Assembly: GCA_934464705.1 (NCBI GenBank)
Contig: CAKSKB010000016.1
Coordinates: forward strand, 6,457 to 70,456
DNA length: 64,000 nucleotides
Origin: an uncultured Clostridia bacterium
Lineage (GTDB): Bacteria > Bacillota > Clostridia > HGM11514
Reading direction: 5' to 3'
Each line of letters begins with the position of its first letter. Positions within the stretch are counted from its first letter, which is position 1. Under the pieces are notes generated by a model. That model had not been told where the DNA came from. It saw only the letters and a program-made list of their open reading frames with translations, and made no database searches. Both the position numbers and the translations under genes were made by a program. Of the stretch, positions 17,173-26,700 are shown one piece after another.

Positions 17173-18282
17173 TCACGACATCGGATATAAATCGAGATAA
17201 TCTTTAAGTTTTTTGCTCCTTGTAGGGTGGCGGAGTTTCCGGAGTGCCTTTGCTTCAATCTGTCTTATTCTCTCTCTGGTAACATCAAAGGCCTGTCCCA
17301 CCTCTTCAAGGGTTCTTGTTCTTCCGCCGTCAAGGCCGTAGCGAAGCTTAAGCACCTCGCGTTCACGCTCATTGAGGGTCCCGAGAACCTCCATAAGCTG
17401 CTCTTTGAGAAGCGTCTGCGATGCAGCCTCCGGCGGTGCCGGGGCATCGTTATCCGGAATAAAGTCACCGAGGTGGCTTTCATCTTCTTCGCCGATAGGA
17501 GTTTCCAAAGACACCGGTTCAAGCGCAACTTTGAGCGTTTCGTTAACCTTATCGGCAGGCATATTGAGCGCTTTTGCAAGTTCGTCAACCGAAGGCTCGC
17601 GCCCGAGTTCCTGCAAAAGATGCCTTTGTTCTCTCATAAGCTTATTTATTGTTTCTACCATATGAACGGGTATTCTGATAGTCCTTGCCTGGTCGGCAAT
17701 CGCCCTTGTTATCGCCTGGCGAATCCACCAGGTTGCGTATGTAGAAAATTTATATCCCTTGCGGTAATCGAACTTTTCCACAGCCTTAATAAGCCCGAGA
17801 TTTCCCTCCTGAATAAGGTCGAGAAACAAAAGTCCCCTTCCGACATATCTCTTTGCGATACTTACCACAAGACGAAGATTTGCCTTTGTAAGCCTTTCCT
17901 TTGCTTCGGTATCGCCTTCCATCATTCTTTTTGCAAGTTCAAGTTCATCGTCAGCCGACAAAAGTTCGTCCTTGCCTATTTCCTTAAGGTACATTCTGAC
18001 CGGGTCGTTCATTCCGATACCCTCAAGCATCGCCAGGTCGTCATCATCCTCAATTTCGTTTTTCTCCTCAAGCTCAATTTTGCTGAGGTCGGGTTCTATA
18101 TCATTGCCCGTAATTTCAATGCCCATTTTTTCGAGCTGTTCATACAATCTGTCTATTTGTTCCGCATTCAGGTCAAGTTCCTCCAAAGCGTCCTGAATAT
18201 CCTTATAGCTGAGCACTCCGTTTTTCTTACCGGTTTCAATCAGTTCATGAATAATAGACTTTCTTTCATCGTTGGTCGCCAT
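17173..18282 (-). CDS. rpoD: RNA polymerase sigma factor RpoD, first copy
   Basis: A primary sigma-70 factor of 369 residues with all regions: 1.1 (HELIETGKKNGVLSYKDIQD), 1.2 (DPVRMYLKEIGKDELLSADD), 2.1-2.4, 3 and 4.2 (TLEEVGQAFDVTRERIRQIE), ending KKLKDYLDLYPMS. It starts 3 nt after dnaG, the classic dnaG-rpoD linkage, so I give the symbol to this copy. It differs from the second copy mainly in the acidic linker after region 1.1 and in the 40 residues after region 2.4. Both copies keep DPVRMYLKEIGKDELL and the full -10 recognition helix. Confidence 0.95.
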   Translation of the reverse strand: MATNDERKSIIHELIETGKKNGVLSYKDIQDALEELDLNAEQIDRLYEQLEKMGIEITGNDIEPDLSKIELEEKNEIEDDDDLAMLEGIGMNDPVRMYLKEIGKDELLSADDELELAKRMMEGDTEAKERLTKANLRLVVSIAKRYVGRGLLFLDLIQEGNLGLIKAVEKFDYRKGYKFSTYATWWIRQAITRAIADQARTIRIPVHMVETINKLMREQRHLLQELGREPSVDELAKALNMPADKVNETLKVALEPVSLETPIGEEDESHLGDFIPDNDAPAPPEAASQTLLKEQLMEVLGTLNEREREVLKLRYGLDGGRTRTLEEVGQAFDVTRERIRQIEAKALRKLRHPTRSKKLKDYLDLYPMS

Positions 18283-18285
18283 CTG

Positions 18286-19998
18286 TTATTCCCCTTTTTT
18301 GCTTCTCTTATCCATAAATAACAACTCTTTAACTTTTTCCGCATCGTCGCTGCCTTTCAGCGAATCGAGCGCCATTTTCGTTTTTTCATCAATGATTTTT
18401 TTGATAAGTTCGGCAGCTCCCTGCCGTTTATCATCTATATGAAAATCCCTGACCGCAATATCGCTCACAACCGCTCTTTGCTGCTCCGTAAGAGTATCAA
18501 AGACTGACGAAAGCTCCGTATTTTTATCAAGAAGCTCAAACACCTGTGAGTTTATCGGGTCGGTAAAAAAATCTCCCTTAATAATATTTCTTACGCTTTT
18601 GTAAAGCTCGCCGTCGCCGTAGACAAGCGAAAGCAGCATTTCCTCCGCCTTCTGTATAACCGACGCACGCCGTACCGGCTGCCCTGCCCTGCCGCCGGAA
18701 AACTTTTTGGTCTTACCGGACTGCTTATAAATCTCGGAAAATATTGCATCTTCCGAAACATCGGTTTCCCTTGCGATTTTCTTAACATAAACTTCCCGTT
18801 CAATCTCGTTCTTTATGCCCGAAAAAATCTTTGCGGCACCGGAAACAAACTTAATCTTGTCCTCCGGATTTTCAAAGTCAAGCCCGTCACGCAGACGCAT
18901 AACCTTGTATTCAACATCGCTCGGAGCGTCATCAATAAGCTTCAGAAATGCGTCTTTACCGTAAGCCTTGATGTACTCATCCGGGTCTTTTCCGTTTGCC
19001 TGGCACAGCACCCTGACCTTAAGCCCTTCAACGCCGTTTATGATTTCCATACACCGATCCGTTGCCGTCCTTCCGGGGCCGTCGGTATCATACGAAAGCA
19101 CAACCTCGTCAAAGTATCTTTTAAGAATCTTTGCGTGCTCCTGAGTAAACGAAGTACCAAGCGTTGCGATTGCGTTTGTTATCCCCGCCTGGTGCAGAGA
19201 TATAACATCCATATACCCTTCCACCACTACAGCGGTTTTGTGGTTATCCGCACGCGCAAAGTTCAGACCGTAAAAATTCCGGCTTTTGTCAAAAACCGGA
19301 GTCTCGGGAGAGTTGAGGTACTTTGGTTTCGAGTCGTCCATAACCCTTCCGCCAAAGCCGACAACATGACCTTTAAGGTCGATAATCGGGAAAATTATAC
19401 GATTTCTGAAAGAATCGTAATACCGTGTTTCCTTTTTGCCGGCAAGCCCTGCCTTATGGATTTCCTCATCGGAAAACCCGAGAACACGAAGGTGCTTAAG
19501 GAGAGCATCCCAGCTGTCGGGGGCAAAGCCAAGCCCGAATTTTGTAACGGTATTCTGCGAAAGCCGCCTTTTTTCGATATATTCCAAAGCGTTTTCGTTT
19601 TCGGGAAGTTTTTTGTTAAAAAACCTCGCCGCCTCGGTATTAATTGCATACATCCGTTCCTTCTCGGTTGCACGGACGGCTGATTTCCCGTCCGAGCCGT
19701 TTTCCGGAACCGTAATATGCGCGCGCCCCGCAAGAGCCGTCATTGCCTCGGAAAAATCGAGGTTATCGATTCTCATAACGAAGTCAACAACATTACCGCC
19801 GACGCCGCAGCCGAAGCATTTGTAAATCTGCCTTTCGGGAGAAACCGAAAACGAAGGCGTTTTTTCGCCGTGGAACGGGCAAAGCCCGAGATAATTTCTG
19901 CCAGCTCTTTTTAAAGGAAGATATTCGGATATAACCTCGACAATATCATTGGCACCGATAATTTCGTTTTTCAAATCATCGCCGAAGAAAACCGCCAT
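18286..19998 (-). CDS. dnaG: DNA primase
   Basis: Synthesises RNA primers at the replication fork (570 aa). The N-terminal CHC2 zinc finger is intact: CPFHGEKTPSFSVSP ... YKCFGCGVGGNVVDF (residues 41-70). The TOPRIM core carries VVEGYMDVISLHQAG and SYDTDGPGRTATDR with the metal-binding acidic residues. The C-terminal helicase-binding domain is short and ends KVKELLFMDKRSKKGE. The ATG follows GGAGGTGGCGGT. It leads the dnaG-rpoD-rpoD transcription unit; I could not find a convincing promoter in the 168 nt upstream. Confidence 0.97.
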   Translation of the reverse strand: MAVFFGDDLKNEIIGANDIVEVISEYLPLKRAGRNYLGLCPFHGEKTPSFSVSPERQIYKCFGCGVGGNVVDFVMRIDNLDFSEAMTALAGRAHITVPENGSDGKSAVRATEKERMYAINTEAARFFNKKLPENENALEYIEKRRLSQNTVTKFGLGFAPDSWDALLKHLRVLGFSDEEIHKAGLAGKKETRYYDSFRNRIIFPIIDLKGHVVGFGGRVMDDSKPKYLNSPETPVFDKSRNFYGLNFARADNHKTAVVVEGYMDVISLHQAGITNAIATLGTSFTQEHAKILKRYFDEVVLSYDTDGPGRTATDRCMEIINGVEGLKVRVLCQANGKDPDEYIKAYGKDAFLKLIDDAPSDVEYKVMRLRDGLDFENPEDKIKFVSGAAKIFSGIKNEIEREVYVKKIARETDVSEDAIFSEIYKQSGKTKKFSGGRAGQPVRRASVIQKAEEMLLSLVYGDGELYKSVRNIIKGDFFTDPINSQVFELLDKNTELSSVFDTLTEQQRAVVSDIAVRDFHIDDKRQGAAELIKKIIDEKTKMALDSLKGSDDAEKVKELLFMDKRSKKGE

Positions 19999-20100
19999 AC
20001 CGCCACCTCCAAAACCCGGCTTGATTATTTAACCGATATATGATTTATTCGACATTATCTGTAAAAATCCTTCTAAATTCCTAAACTAATTATCAAAAAG

Positions 20101-20139
20101 AAAAGGCAAAACAAAGCGTTCAGCTTTATTTTACCTTTT
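20101..20139 (-). terminator. terminator of putP
   Basis: On the minus strand 20139-20123 pairs with 20117-20101 (17 bp with two U-G pairs, 5-nt loop) and is followed by CTTTTT. The plus-strand reading has mismatches at the same two places, so the structure works for leftward transcripts only. Confidence 0.8.
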
Positions 20140-20167
20140 ATTTCCGTAATTTATGCAAAAAAAACTA

Positions 20168-21706
20168 TTATTTTGAAACGCTGTCGAACACATCTGTTAT
20201 TTCCTTGTCGGGAGCCTTTGTGAGAAGGCTGACGATAACGATAAACAGTGACGAAACGATAAATGCCGGAAGCAGCTCGTAAATATCAAGCAGACCGCCC
20301 ATGGGTCTTACAATAAATTTCCATACAAATACCGTGATACCGCCGGAAACCATGCCTGCAAAAGCGCCCCATTTGTTTGAACGCCTCCAGAAAAGCGCAA
20401 GCAGAACAAGCGGGCCGAACGAAGCGCCGAAGCCTGCCCATGCAAACGAAACAACTTTAAATACCGAACTGTCCGCATCCCTCGCGATGAACATACCGAT
20501 AAGCGAAATTGCAATAACCGTAACCCTTGCAATAATCATTGCAGCCTTCCTTGAAAGCTTGATTTTGAAAAGTCCCTGTACGATATCCTCCGAGATGCTC
20601 GAAGCCGCGGCAAGCAGCTGAGAATCCGCCGTTGACATTGTCGAAGCAAGAATACCGGCAAGAATAAGCCCCGCAACAATCGCCGGGATAAAGCCGTGAG
20701 AACTTATAACGCTTGCGATTTTTACGATAATCGTTTCGCCGTCGGTAATGCCCGTAACTGTATTATTTATAACAAGGCTGTAGCCTATAACACCGATAGA
20801 AATTGCAATAAACATCGCAATAACAACCCAGATACTTGCAATTCTTCTCGAAAGTTTAAGCTTCTTTTCGTCCTCGATAGCCATAAATCTCAAAAGAATG
20901 TGAGGCATACCGAAGTATCCGAGGCCCCACGCAAGGGTCGAAGCGATGGTAAGTCCGTTATAAGGAGTAACCGCACCGTCGGCGCTAACCTGAGAAACAA
21001 GCGAGAAATAGCCGGGAACAGCTTTTACATTGCTCAAAACCTGACCTACACCGCCTGCATTTACAACACCGTAGATAAGTATAACCGCAAGCGCACCGGT
21101 CATGATAATAGACTGAATAAGGTCGGTTGTGCTTGCCGCAAGAAATCCGCCCATGGTTGTATAAAGCACAATAACGATTGCGGAAACAATCATCGAAGGC
21201 AGATAGTCAAGCGAGAAAAGGCTGGTAAAAAGCTTTCCACAGGCGGAAAAACCGGATGCCGTATAAGGAATAAAGAACACGATTATTATAACCGCACCGA
21301 TTGCACGCAGAATATTGCTTTTGTCGCCGAAACGGTTGGAGAAAAACTCCGGCACGGTAAGCGCATTGCCTGCAGCTTCACTGTATCTTCTGAGTTTTTT
21401 GGCAACAATCAGCCAGTTTACATATGTACCGAGTGCAAGACCGAGAGCCGTCCATACAGCCTCCGCAATGCTGCCGTAGGAGAAGCCCTTTATAAGGAGA
21501 GCAACCCCCGGAAGCCCCATAAGAAGCCAGCCGGACATATCGGATGCCTCCGCACTCATAGCGGTAACAAGCGGACCGAGTTTTCTTCCGCCGAGGTAAA
21601 AATCGCCGGAATCGTTGTTTTTCTTGGAACAGAAATATCCGATTACCACCATTGCGGCAAGGTAAACAACAATGGATATGCATATTCCGATTTCAGAACT
21701 TGTCAT
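20168..21706 (-). CDS. putP: sodium/proline symporter
   Basis: A 512-residue member of the sodium:solute symporter (SSS) family. The PutP-like features are DFYLGGRKLGPLVTAMSAEASDMSGWLLMG split over the first two helices, the ST-rich sodium site, TALGLALGTYVNWLIVAKKL, and LASTMSTADSQLLAAASS in helix 8. About 13 hydrophobic segments are spread along the chain. The start ATG is weakly supported (AATGAGGAATTAACA). It probably imports proline with sodium; other SSS substrates cannot be excluded. A 14-bp inverted repeat sits immediately upstream of its promoter. Confidence 0.9.
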   Translation of the reverse strand: MTSSEIGICISIVVYLAAMVVIGYFCSKKNNDSGDFYLGGRKLGPLVTAMSAEASDMSGWLLMGLPGVALLIKGFSYGSIAEAVWTALGLALGTYVNWLIVAKKLRRYSEAAGNALTVPEFFSNRFGDKSNILRAIGAVIIIVFFIPYTASGFSACGKLFTSLFSLDYLPSMIVSAIVIVLYTTMGGFLAASTTDLIQSIIMTGALAVILIYGVVNAGGVGQVLSNVKAVPGYFSLVSQVSADGAVTPYNGLTIASTLAWGLGYFGMPHILLRFMAIEDEKKLKLSRRIASIWVVIAMFIAISIGVIGYSLVINNTVTGITDGETIIVKIASVISSHGFIPAIVAGLILAGILASTMSTADSQLLAAASSISEDIVQGLFKIKLSRKAAMIIARVTVIAISLIGMFIARDADSSVFKVVSFAWAGFGASFGPLVLLALFWRRSNKWGAFAGMVSGGITVFVWKFIVRPMGGLLDIYELLPAFIVSSLFIVIVSLLTKAPDKEITDVFDSVSK

Positions 21707-21740
21707 TGTTAATTCCTCATTTCATAAAAATTACCTATAT

Positions 21741-21769
21741 ATAATAACACAAACAGAAACAGAACGCAA
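21741..21769 (-). promoter_or_regulatory. putative putP promoter
   Basis: TTGCGT (21769-21764), a 17-nt spacer and TATTAT (21746-21741) on the minus strand. The -35 element is poor, which would fit dependence on a bound regulator. Confidence 0.5.
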
Positions 21770-21774
21770 TACAG

Positions 21775-21806
21775 AACAAAGTACAGACCGCAGTCTGTAC
21801 TTTGTT
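21775..21806. promoter_or_regulatory. 14-bp inverted repeat upstream of putP, candidate operator
   Basis: Arms 21775-21788 and 21793-21806 are perfect complements around CGCA; the core reads GTACAGAC-N4-GTCTGTAC. No T-run follows on either strand, so it is not a terminator. It lies just upstream of the putP -35 and downstream of a tetR-type gene, whose dimeric product would bind a site of this size. Confidence 0.65.
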
Positions 21807-21888
21807 GAAGAGAAATATAGAATTTTGCAGTATTATGGCGAATTTTTATACAAACCAATCATTGTACAAAACACAAAAACCGAAAAAA

Positions 21889-22473
21889 TTATTTTTTTAT
21901 TTTCGCAAGCATCATCGGAAAAACCGTTTCGCTGTAGGATTTAAGAGAATATCCGCCCTTCATAAGGCACCAGTCGTACATAATACCCCTTTCGCACATT
22001 GCATAGTAGCGGACGATTTCGGATGCCGTCATGGAATCCGTCAGCTCGCCTTTTTTCTGCCCCTCCGACACGATTTTGCGCAAAAGCTTGAAATAAACAC
22101 GGCTGTTATCCATAAGATGGCGCTCGCCCTTCGTTGTAAGCTGCGTTGAAAAAAGCTTGGTTAAAAGGTCAATATCCACACCGTTGTCAATCATTCCGAA
22201 AAGCTCACGGTTGAGAAAAATAAGCGTGTCGAAAGCATTTGCGTCATCGGTCAGCTGCTGCTTAAGCTCATCGTATTTATCGTCAAAAAGACATGAAAGC
22301 GAGCTTAGCAGTGCGTCCTTCCCCTCAAAATAATGATAGAAAGACCCTTTTGATGTCCCGGACTCATCAATAATTTCTTCAATCGTGGTATCATCGTAGC
22401 CCTGTTCATAGAAAAGCTTCCATGCGGCGGTGATTATTTTACCTTTTGTATTTTTTGTTTTTCTTTTGGACAT
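21889..22473 (-). CDS. TetR/AcrR-family transcriptional regulator
   Basis: A 194-residue regulator. The N-terminal DNA-binding domain (residues 10-57) has the helix-turn-helix TIEEIIDESGTSKGSFYHYF followed by EGKDALL. The C-terminal two thirds are helical and would bind a ligand and dimerise, but show no motif that names the ligand. The ATG follows GGTGG and comes 1 nt after the methyltransferase gene, so the two are cotranscribed. The inverted repeat at 21775-21806 is the nearest candidate binding site. Confidence 0.9.
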   Translation of the reverse strand: MSKRKTKNTKGKIITAAWKLFYEQGYDDTTIEEIIDESGTSKGSFYHYFEGKDALLSSLSCLFDDKYDELKQQLTDDANAFDTLIFLNRELFGMIDNGVDIDLLTKLFSTQLTTKGERHLMDNSRVYFKLLRKIVSEGQKKGELTDSMTASEIVRYYAMCERGIMYDWCLMKGGYSLKSYSETVFPMMLAKIKK

Positions 22474-22474
22474 A

Positions 22475-23656
22475 TCATACCACCTGGAATATATAAAATT
22501 TCAGATAATCGGTTTCCGGAACATTCCATAAAATCGGATGGTCCGGCGATTGCTGGCGAACCTCAATCTGACGGAGAGAAACAGCGCTCTCGGCGGCGGC
22601 TTCTTTCAGCATTTTTTCAAACATCGCCGACGGCATAAAGTGCGAACATGAACAGGTTGCAAGATAGCCGCCCCTCGGCAGTTTTTTCATCGCAAGCTTG
22701 TTGATTTCCTTATACCCGAAAAAGGCGTTTCGTGCGGTTTTGCTGCTTTTGGTAAAAGCCGGAGGGTCAAGAATTATAAAATCGTAGGGACTGCCCTTCA
22801 TATCCGTAAGCAGGTCAAAGACATCTGCCTTTTGAAAATCAATATCCGCACCGTTAAGAGCCGCATTTTCTGCAGCGGTTTCAAGTGCGGATTCCGAAAT
22901 ATCAACCGCAGTAACCGATTTCGAACCGCCTGCCGCCGCATTGAGCGCAAACGCACCGGTATGCGTGAAGCAATCGAGAACACGCTTGCCGGCGGCAATT
23001 TTCCTGATTGCAAGGCGGTTGTACTTCTGGTCGAGGAAAAAGCCCGTTTTCTGCCCGTTTATATAGTCAACCTTATACTTTATTCCGTTTTCGCTGATAT
23101 AAACAACGCCGTCCGACTCGCCGAGATAAAAGCCCTTGTACTGCTCCATACCCTCTTTCTCACGAAGCTGCGAATCGTTTCTTTCATATATAATATCGAT
23201 TTTTTCACCCATGCGGGCGAATATGTCGATAAGGCTGTCGTAAATCACGGTTTTGATTTTTTCCATGCCGAGCGACAGAACCTCCGTCACGAGCACATTT
23301 TCAAACCTGTCAACCGTAAGCCCCGGAAACCTATCCGCCTCGCCGTGAATAATACGGCAGCATGAGAAATCATCGCCCATAACACATTTTCTGTATTCAA
23401 CCGCCCATTTAAGGCGCCTGTAATAAAAGTCATTGTCGAAACGGTCGTTGTGGTTCTCCGAAATAAGCCTTATTCTTATTTTTGAATTATCGTTTACAAA
23501 ACCCGTTCCGAGGAATTTACCCTTAGCCGTGCAAACCCTCACCAAGGAACCGTTTTCGTAACCGTCACTGAAATCTATAACCTCATCCGAAAACACCCAC
23601 GGATGTCCGCCGCGGACAGATTTTTCCGCCTTTTCGGAAATTCTTGCTGAAACCAT
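22475..23656 (-). CDS. 23S rRNA (cytosine-C5)-type methyltransferase, RlmI family
   Basis: A 393-residue class I SAM-dependent RNA methyltransferase. An N-terminal PUA domain (GHPWVFSDEVI) is joined to a central domain with QKTGFFLDQKYNR and a Rossmann domain with VLDCFTHTGAFALNAAAGG (SAM binding), VDISESALETA, DPPAFTKSSKTAR and a CSCSHFM segment carrying the catalytic cysteine position. RlmI methylates C1962 of 23S rRNA in E. coli; the target here is inferred. I start at the ATG at 23656 (AAGGA 9 nt upstream) rather than nine codons earlier. Confidence 0.88.
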   Translation of the reverse strand: MVSARISEKAEKSVRGGHPWVFSDEVIDFSDGYENGSLVRVCTAKGKFLGTGFVNDNSKIRIRLISENHNDRFDNDFYYRRLKWAVEYRKCVMGDDFSCCRIIHGEADRFPGLTVDRFENVLVTEVLSLGMEKIKTVIYDSLIDIFARMGEKIDIIYERNDSQLREKEGMEQYKGFYLGESDGVVYISENGIKYKVDYINGQKTGFFLDQKYNRLAIRKIAAGKRVLDCFTHTGAFALNAAAGGSKSVTAVDISESALETAAENAALNGADIDFQKADVFDLLTDMKGSPYDFIILDPPAFTKSSKTARNAFFGYKEINKLAMKKLPRGGYLATCSCSHFMPSAMFEKMLKEAAAESAVSLRQIEVRQQSPDHPILWNVPETDYLKFYIFQVV

Positions 23657-23685
23657 AAAATCAATCCTTAAAATAATATACATCT

Positions 23686-23714
23686 ATAATATCATAAAAT
23701 CCGCAGATTTTCAA
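23686..23714 (-). promoter_or_regulatory. promoter of rlmI-tetR unit
   Basis: TTGAAA (23714-23709), a 17-nt spacer and TATTAT (23691-23686) on the minus strand, 30 nt before the chosen start. Confidence 0.65.
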
Positions 23715-23728
23715 GTGTTTTGTCAAAA

Positions 23729-23763
23729 AAACCGCCCCGAAGCGAAATGCTTCGGAGCGGTTT
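23729..23763 (-). terminator. terminator of the SLH surface protein operon
   Basis: A 15-bp stem (23749-23763 with 23729-23743, one G-U on the minus-strand RNA) is followed by TTTT on the minus strand, 22 nt after the stop codon at 23786. Confidence 0.9.
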
Positions 23764-23785
23764 TATAATAAGGAAAGAGAAATAG

Positions 23786-26700
23786 CTACTTATCGAGCAG
23801 GCGTTTAACGATGCTTGCTGCCTGTGCACGGGTTGCGTTGGCTTCAGGTGCGAAAGTACCGTCGCCCATGCCGGAGATTAAACCGACAGAAGATGCCGTA
23901 TCAACCGCAGCCTTTGCCCAGTCTGCAATTTCAGACTTATCACTAAAGCTGTCAATTCCGCCGTTTGCGCCTTGCTTTTCAAGATAGGAGTAAGCGTTAA
24001 CAATAATAACCGCCATTTCCTGTCTTGTAATGTTATCGTTAGGTCTGAAATATCCGTCGTAACCGGAGATAATTCCTGCCTCCGAGCAAGCACCCACATA
24101 CGGTGCAAACCATTCACCGTTTACATCTTTGTAGTCTGCCGTTTTGTCGTTAAGCTTGAGCGCTCTTGCGATAATTGCGGCAAACTCCGCTCTTGTGATG
24201 TTTCTGTCGGGGTCAAAGAGTGTATCCGATACACCCGAAACGATTCCTGCCTTGTTCATAGCCAAAACATCAGCCGCTGCCCAATGGTTTACCATATCCG
24301 TGAACGGATTTGAGATACTCGGGTTTGTGGTTTCGCCTGAATAGAATCCGTTTGTTCCCTTATTTCCGGAAGGTTTTGTTGTTCCTCCGCCACCGGGGGT
24401 TACGGAAGGTTCATACGGTTCCGAAGCGGTCTTCGTATATGTTACAAACTCGGTAACCGCCGTTGTGTAAATAACCAAATCGTTTCCGCTTACAAATTTT
24501 ACAGCTACTGTCTTTCCGTCCGAAAGTGCGGTTTCGGCTGCGGCAAAGCTGTCCTCTTTTATCGTTCTTGAAATCTGGACATATCCGCCTTTTTCGTTTT
24601 TGTACGCAACCTGCACGCCGCCTGCGCCGTAAAGAACTATTCTTACCGGCTTATTAAATTCCGTATATCCTCCGCCGTAAACTCTGCTTACATCGCCGAG
24701 CTTAAAGCTTCCGGAGGGTTCCGCTGTCTTTGTCGGAAGCTCAAACGAGCTGCCCGGTATGCTGCCGTCCTCCGCTGTCATTTCAAAGTCTTTGGATTTT
24801 GCGCTGAACTTCGGCAAAGCCTTATCCTTTTCGGCGTTTACGGTGACTTTTGAAACAGAATCCGGAACCGTCAATTCCGCTTTTTCTCCGCCGTAATTGA
24901 TTGTTACCGTTTCACCGACGCTTCCGCTCTGATTGAACATTCCCTTTGCCGCATTTGCAGCCTTTTTCAATTTCAGAGCCGCCTCGTCAACTTCAAACTG
25001 CACTGCGTTTGCGTCTGCGGAAACCTTCTTTGCGTCCGCTATCGCCGCATTTACGCTGTCTATTACATCCTTTGGGTATTCGCCGTAACCGTTTCCGGTT
25101 TTAGCGCCCGATACAAAGCTTTCCGCTGCGGCAATCTCTGCGTTAAGTTCCGTCTTATCTGCCTCTGCGGCATACACCGTAAGCCTTGTGTTGTTACCGG
25201 CGCTTATTGCAAACATTCCCTCAGTGCCGGTAAGCTCTGTCCCAAAAATGCTGTCCATATAGACTTTTTCGCCGTTCAATGTCAGCTCAATCAATATCTC
25301 GCCGTCAGTTTTGGTTTCGTATACACCTACACTTACATCGTATGTTTTGCCCATCTCGAGCTTCTTGTCATTAAGAACAAGGTCGGGATGTATTGCTGCG
25401 CTCCATGTGAGGGGCTTGGGATGCTGCTGATACTGTATAAGCTGCTGCTTCAAGTCGAACATTGCAGCGCCGTTACCGCCGTTCCAACACCAACCGTTTT
25501 TCTGCTGACGGAGATATATGCCGACCCATGCGTTTTCAGCATTTGCTGCGGAGGGGTCGATAATCTCAGGTTTCATCTTAAAGCTGAACTGCGTTTTTGA
25601 GAATTTCTTTGCGGTGTATTCCGCCAAAGTTGCGTTGCCGTCACCAATGATGAGCGCACCGTTTTCAAACTTCAGGTCATCGCCCGTAGATTTGTTCCAG
25701 CCTGCCTCATCCTCAAGGCACTCTTTAAGCGAAATCCTTTCAACGCCGAGGGTGCTTAGAATATCATGCACGCTCTTTTTGAATATATCGAGCGCTACTT
25801 TAAGCTCGGTTTCCGCCTCGGTTACCTGATACTGATATGCGTTTGCGTTGTTTGCAACCGAAAGCGCCTTATCTCTTGCTGCGGTGAGGGCGTCCTTCGA
25901 TTCCTGATCGTACTGTCCGCCTTCTGTTCCGACAACAGCTTCATCAAGAACGCCGTTTACCTTTTCTATCAGCGCCCAGAGTCCGTCCTTATCTACCGTT
26001 GTTGCATTCGGGTCGATATACACGCTCTCTGAAACCGCTCTTTCGCCGTGCGTATATTTTACATCCTTCGGCACTGCTTCATAGCGGATATACTTATTAT
26101 CGTATGCCGAATCAACAGTGTAATACTTTCCGTAACCGTCGGTTATACGCGTGTAGCTGCCGTTTTTGCTGTTTGCATAGTACCAGTAAATTTCGGTCGA
26201 GCCTTCATCGTTCGCACCGCTGTAATCATACTTCGCAGAAAGTGTTTTTCCTACTGCTGCACTTCCGAGTATGGATGCATTGGCGATTGCAGGCTTTGCC
26301 GTGCTTTCGTCCTGAACTCCCATTTTTGAAAATTCCGGCTTTTCAAATTCCGGAATTGTGTTCTTAATTGTGTTCAATCCGTCTTCGGTAAGCGTGAAAT
26401 CGCTTCCGTATGCGGTAAACCATCCGCTTGCCGACTTGCTGCTTACTTGAAGGTTATTTTCAAACTTGCCCCAGCCGCTTCCGAGACTGCCGATATCTAT
26501 AAGCACATTATTATAGATAAAGTTTGTGTCGCCTGCCGGAAGGTTCTTTTCCATCCACGCCCTAAATCCTGCGGCATCGCCTTTGTCGCTGAATTCTTTT
26601 GCGGCATTATAGTTTTCGGAATTAATAAAGTCAAATACTTTCGCCCAGTATTTTGTACTTTCCGTTTCTGTATAATATTTTCTCCATTCATTGCTTAAAA

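Noticed and set aside
21672..21944. 90-codon plus-strand frame over the putP promoter region
   Set aside because: No ribosome site; it runs through the inverted repeat and promoter and has no protein-like pattern.
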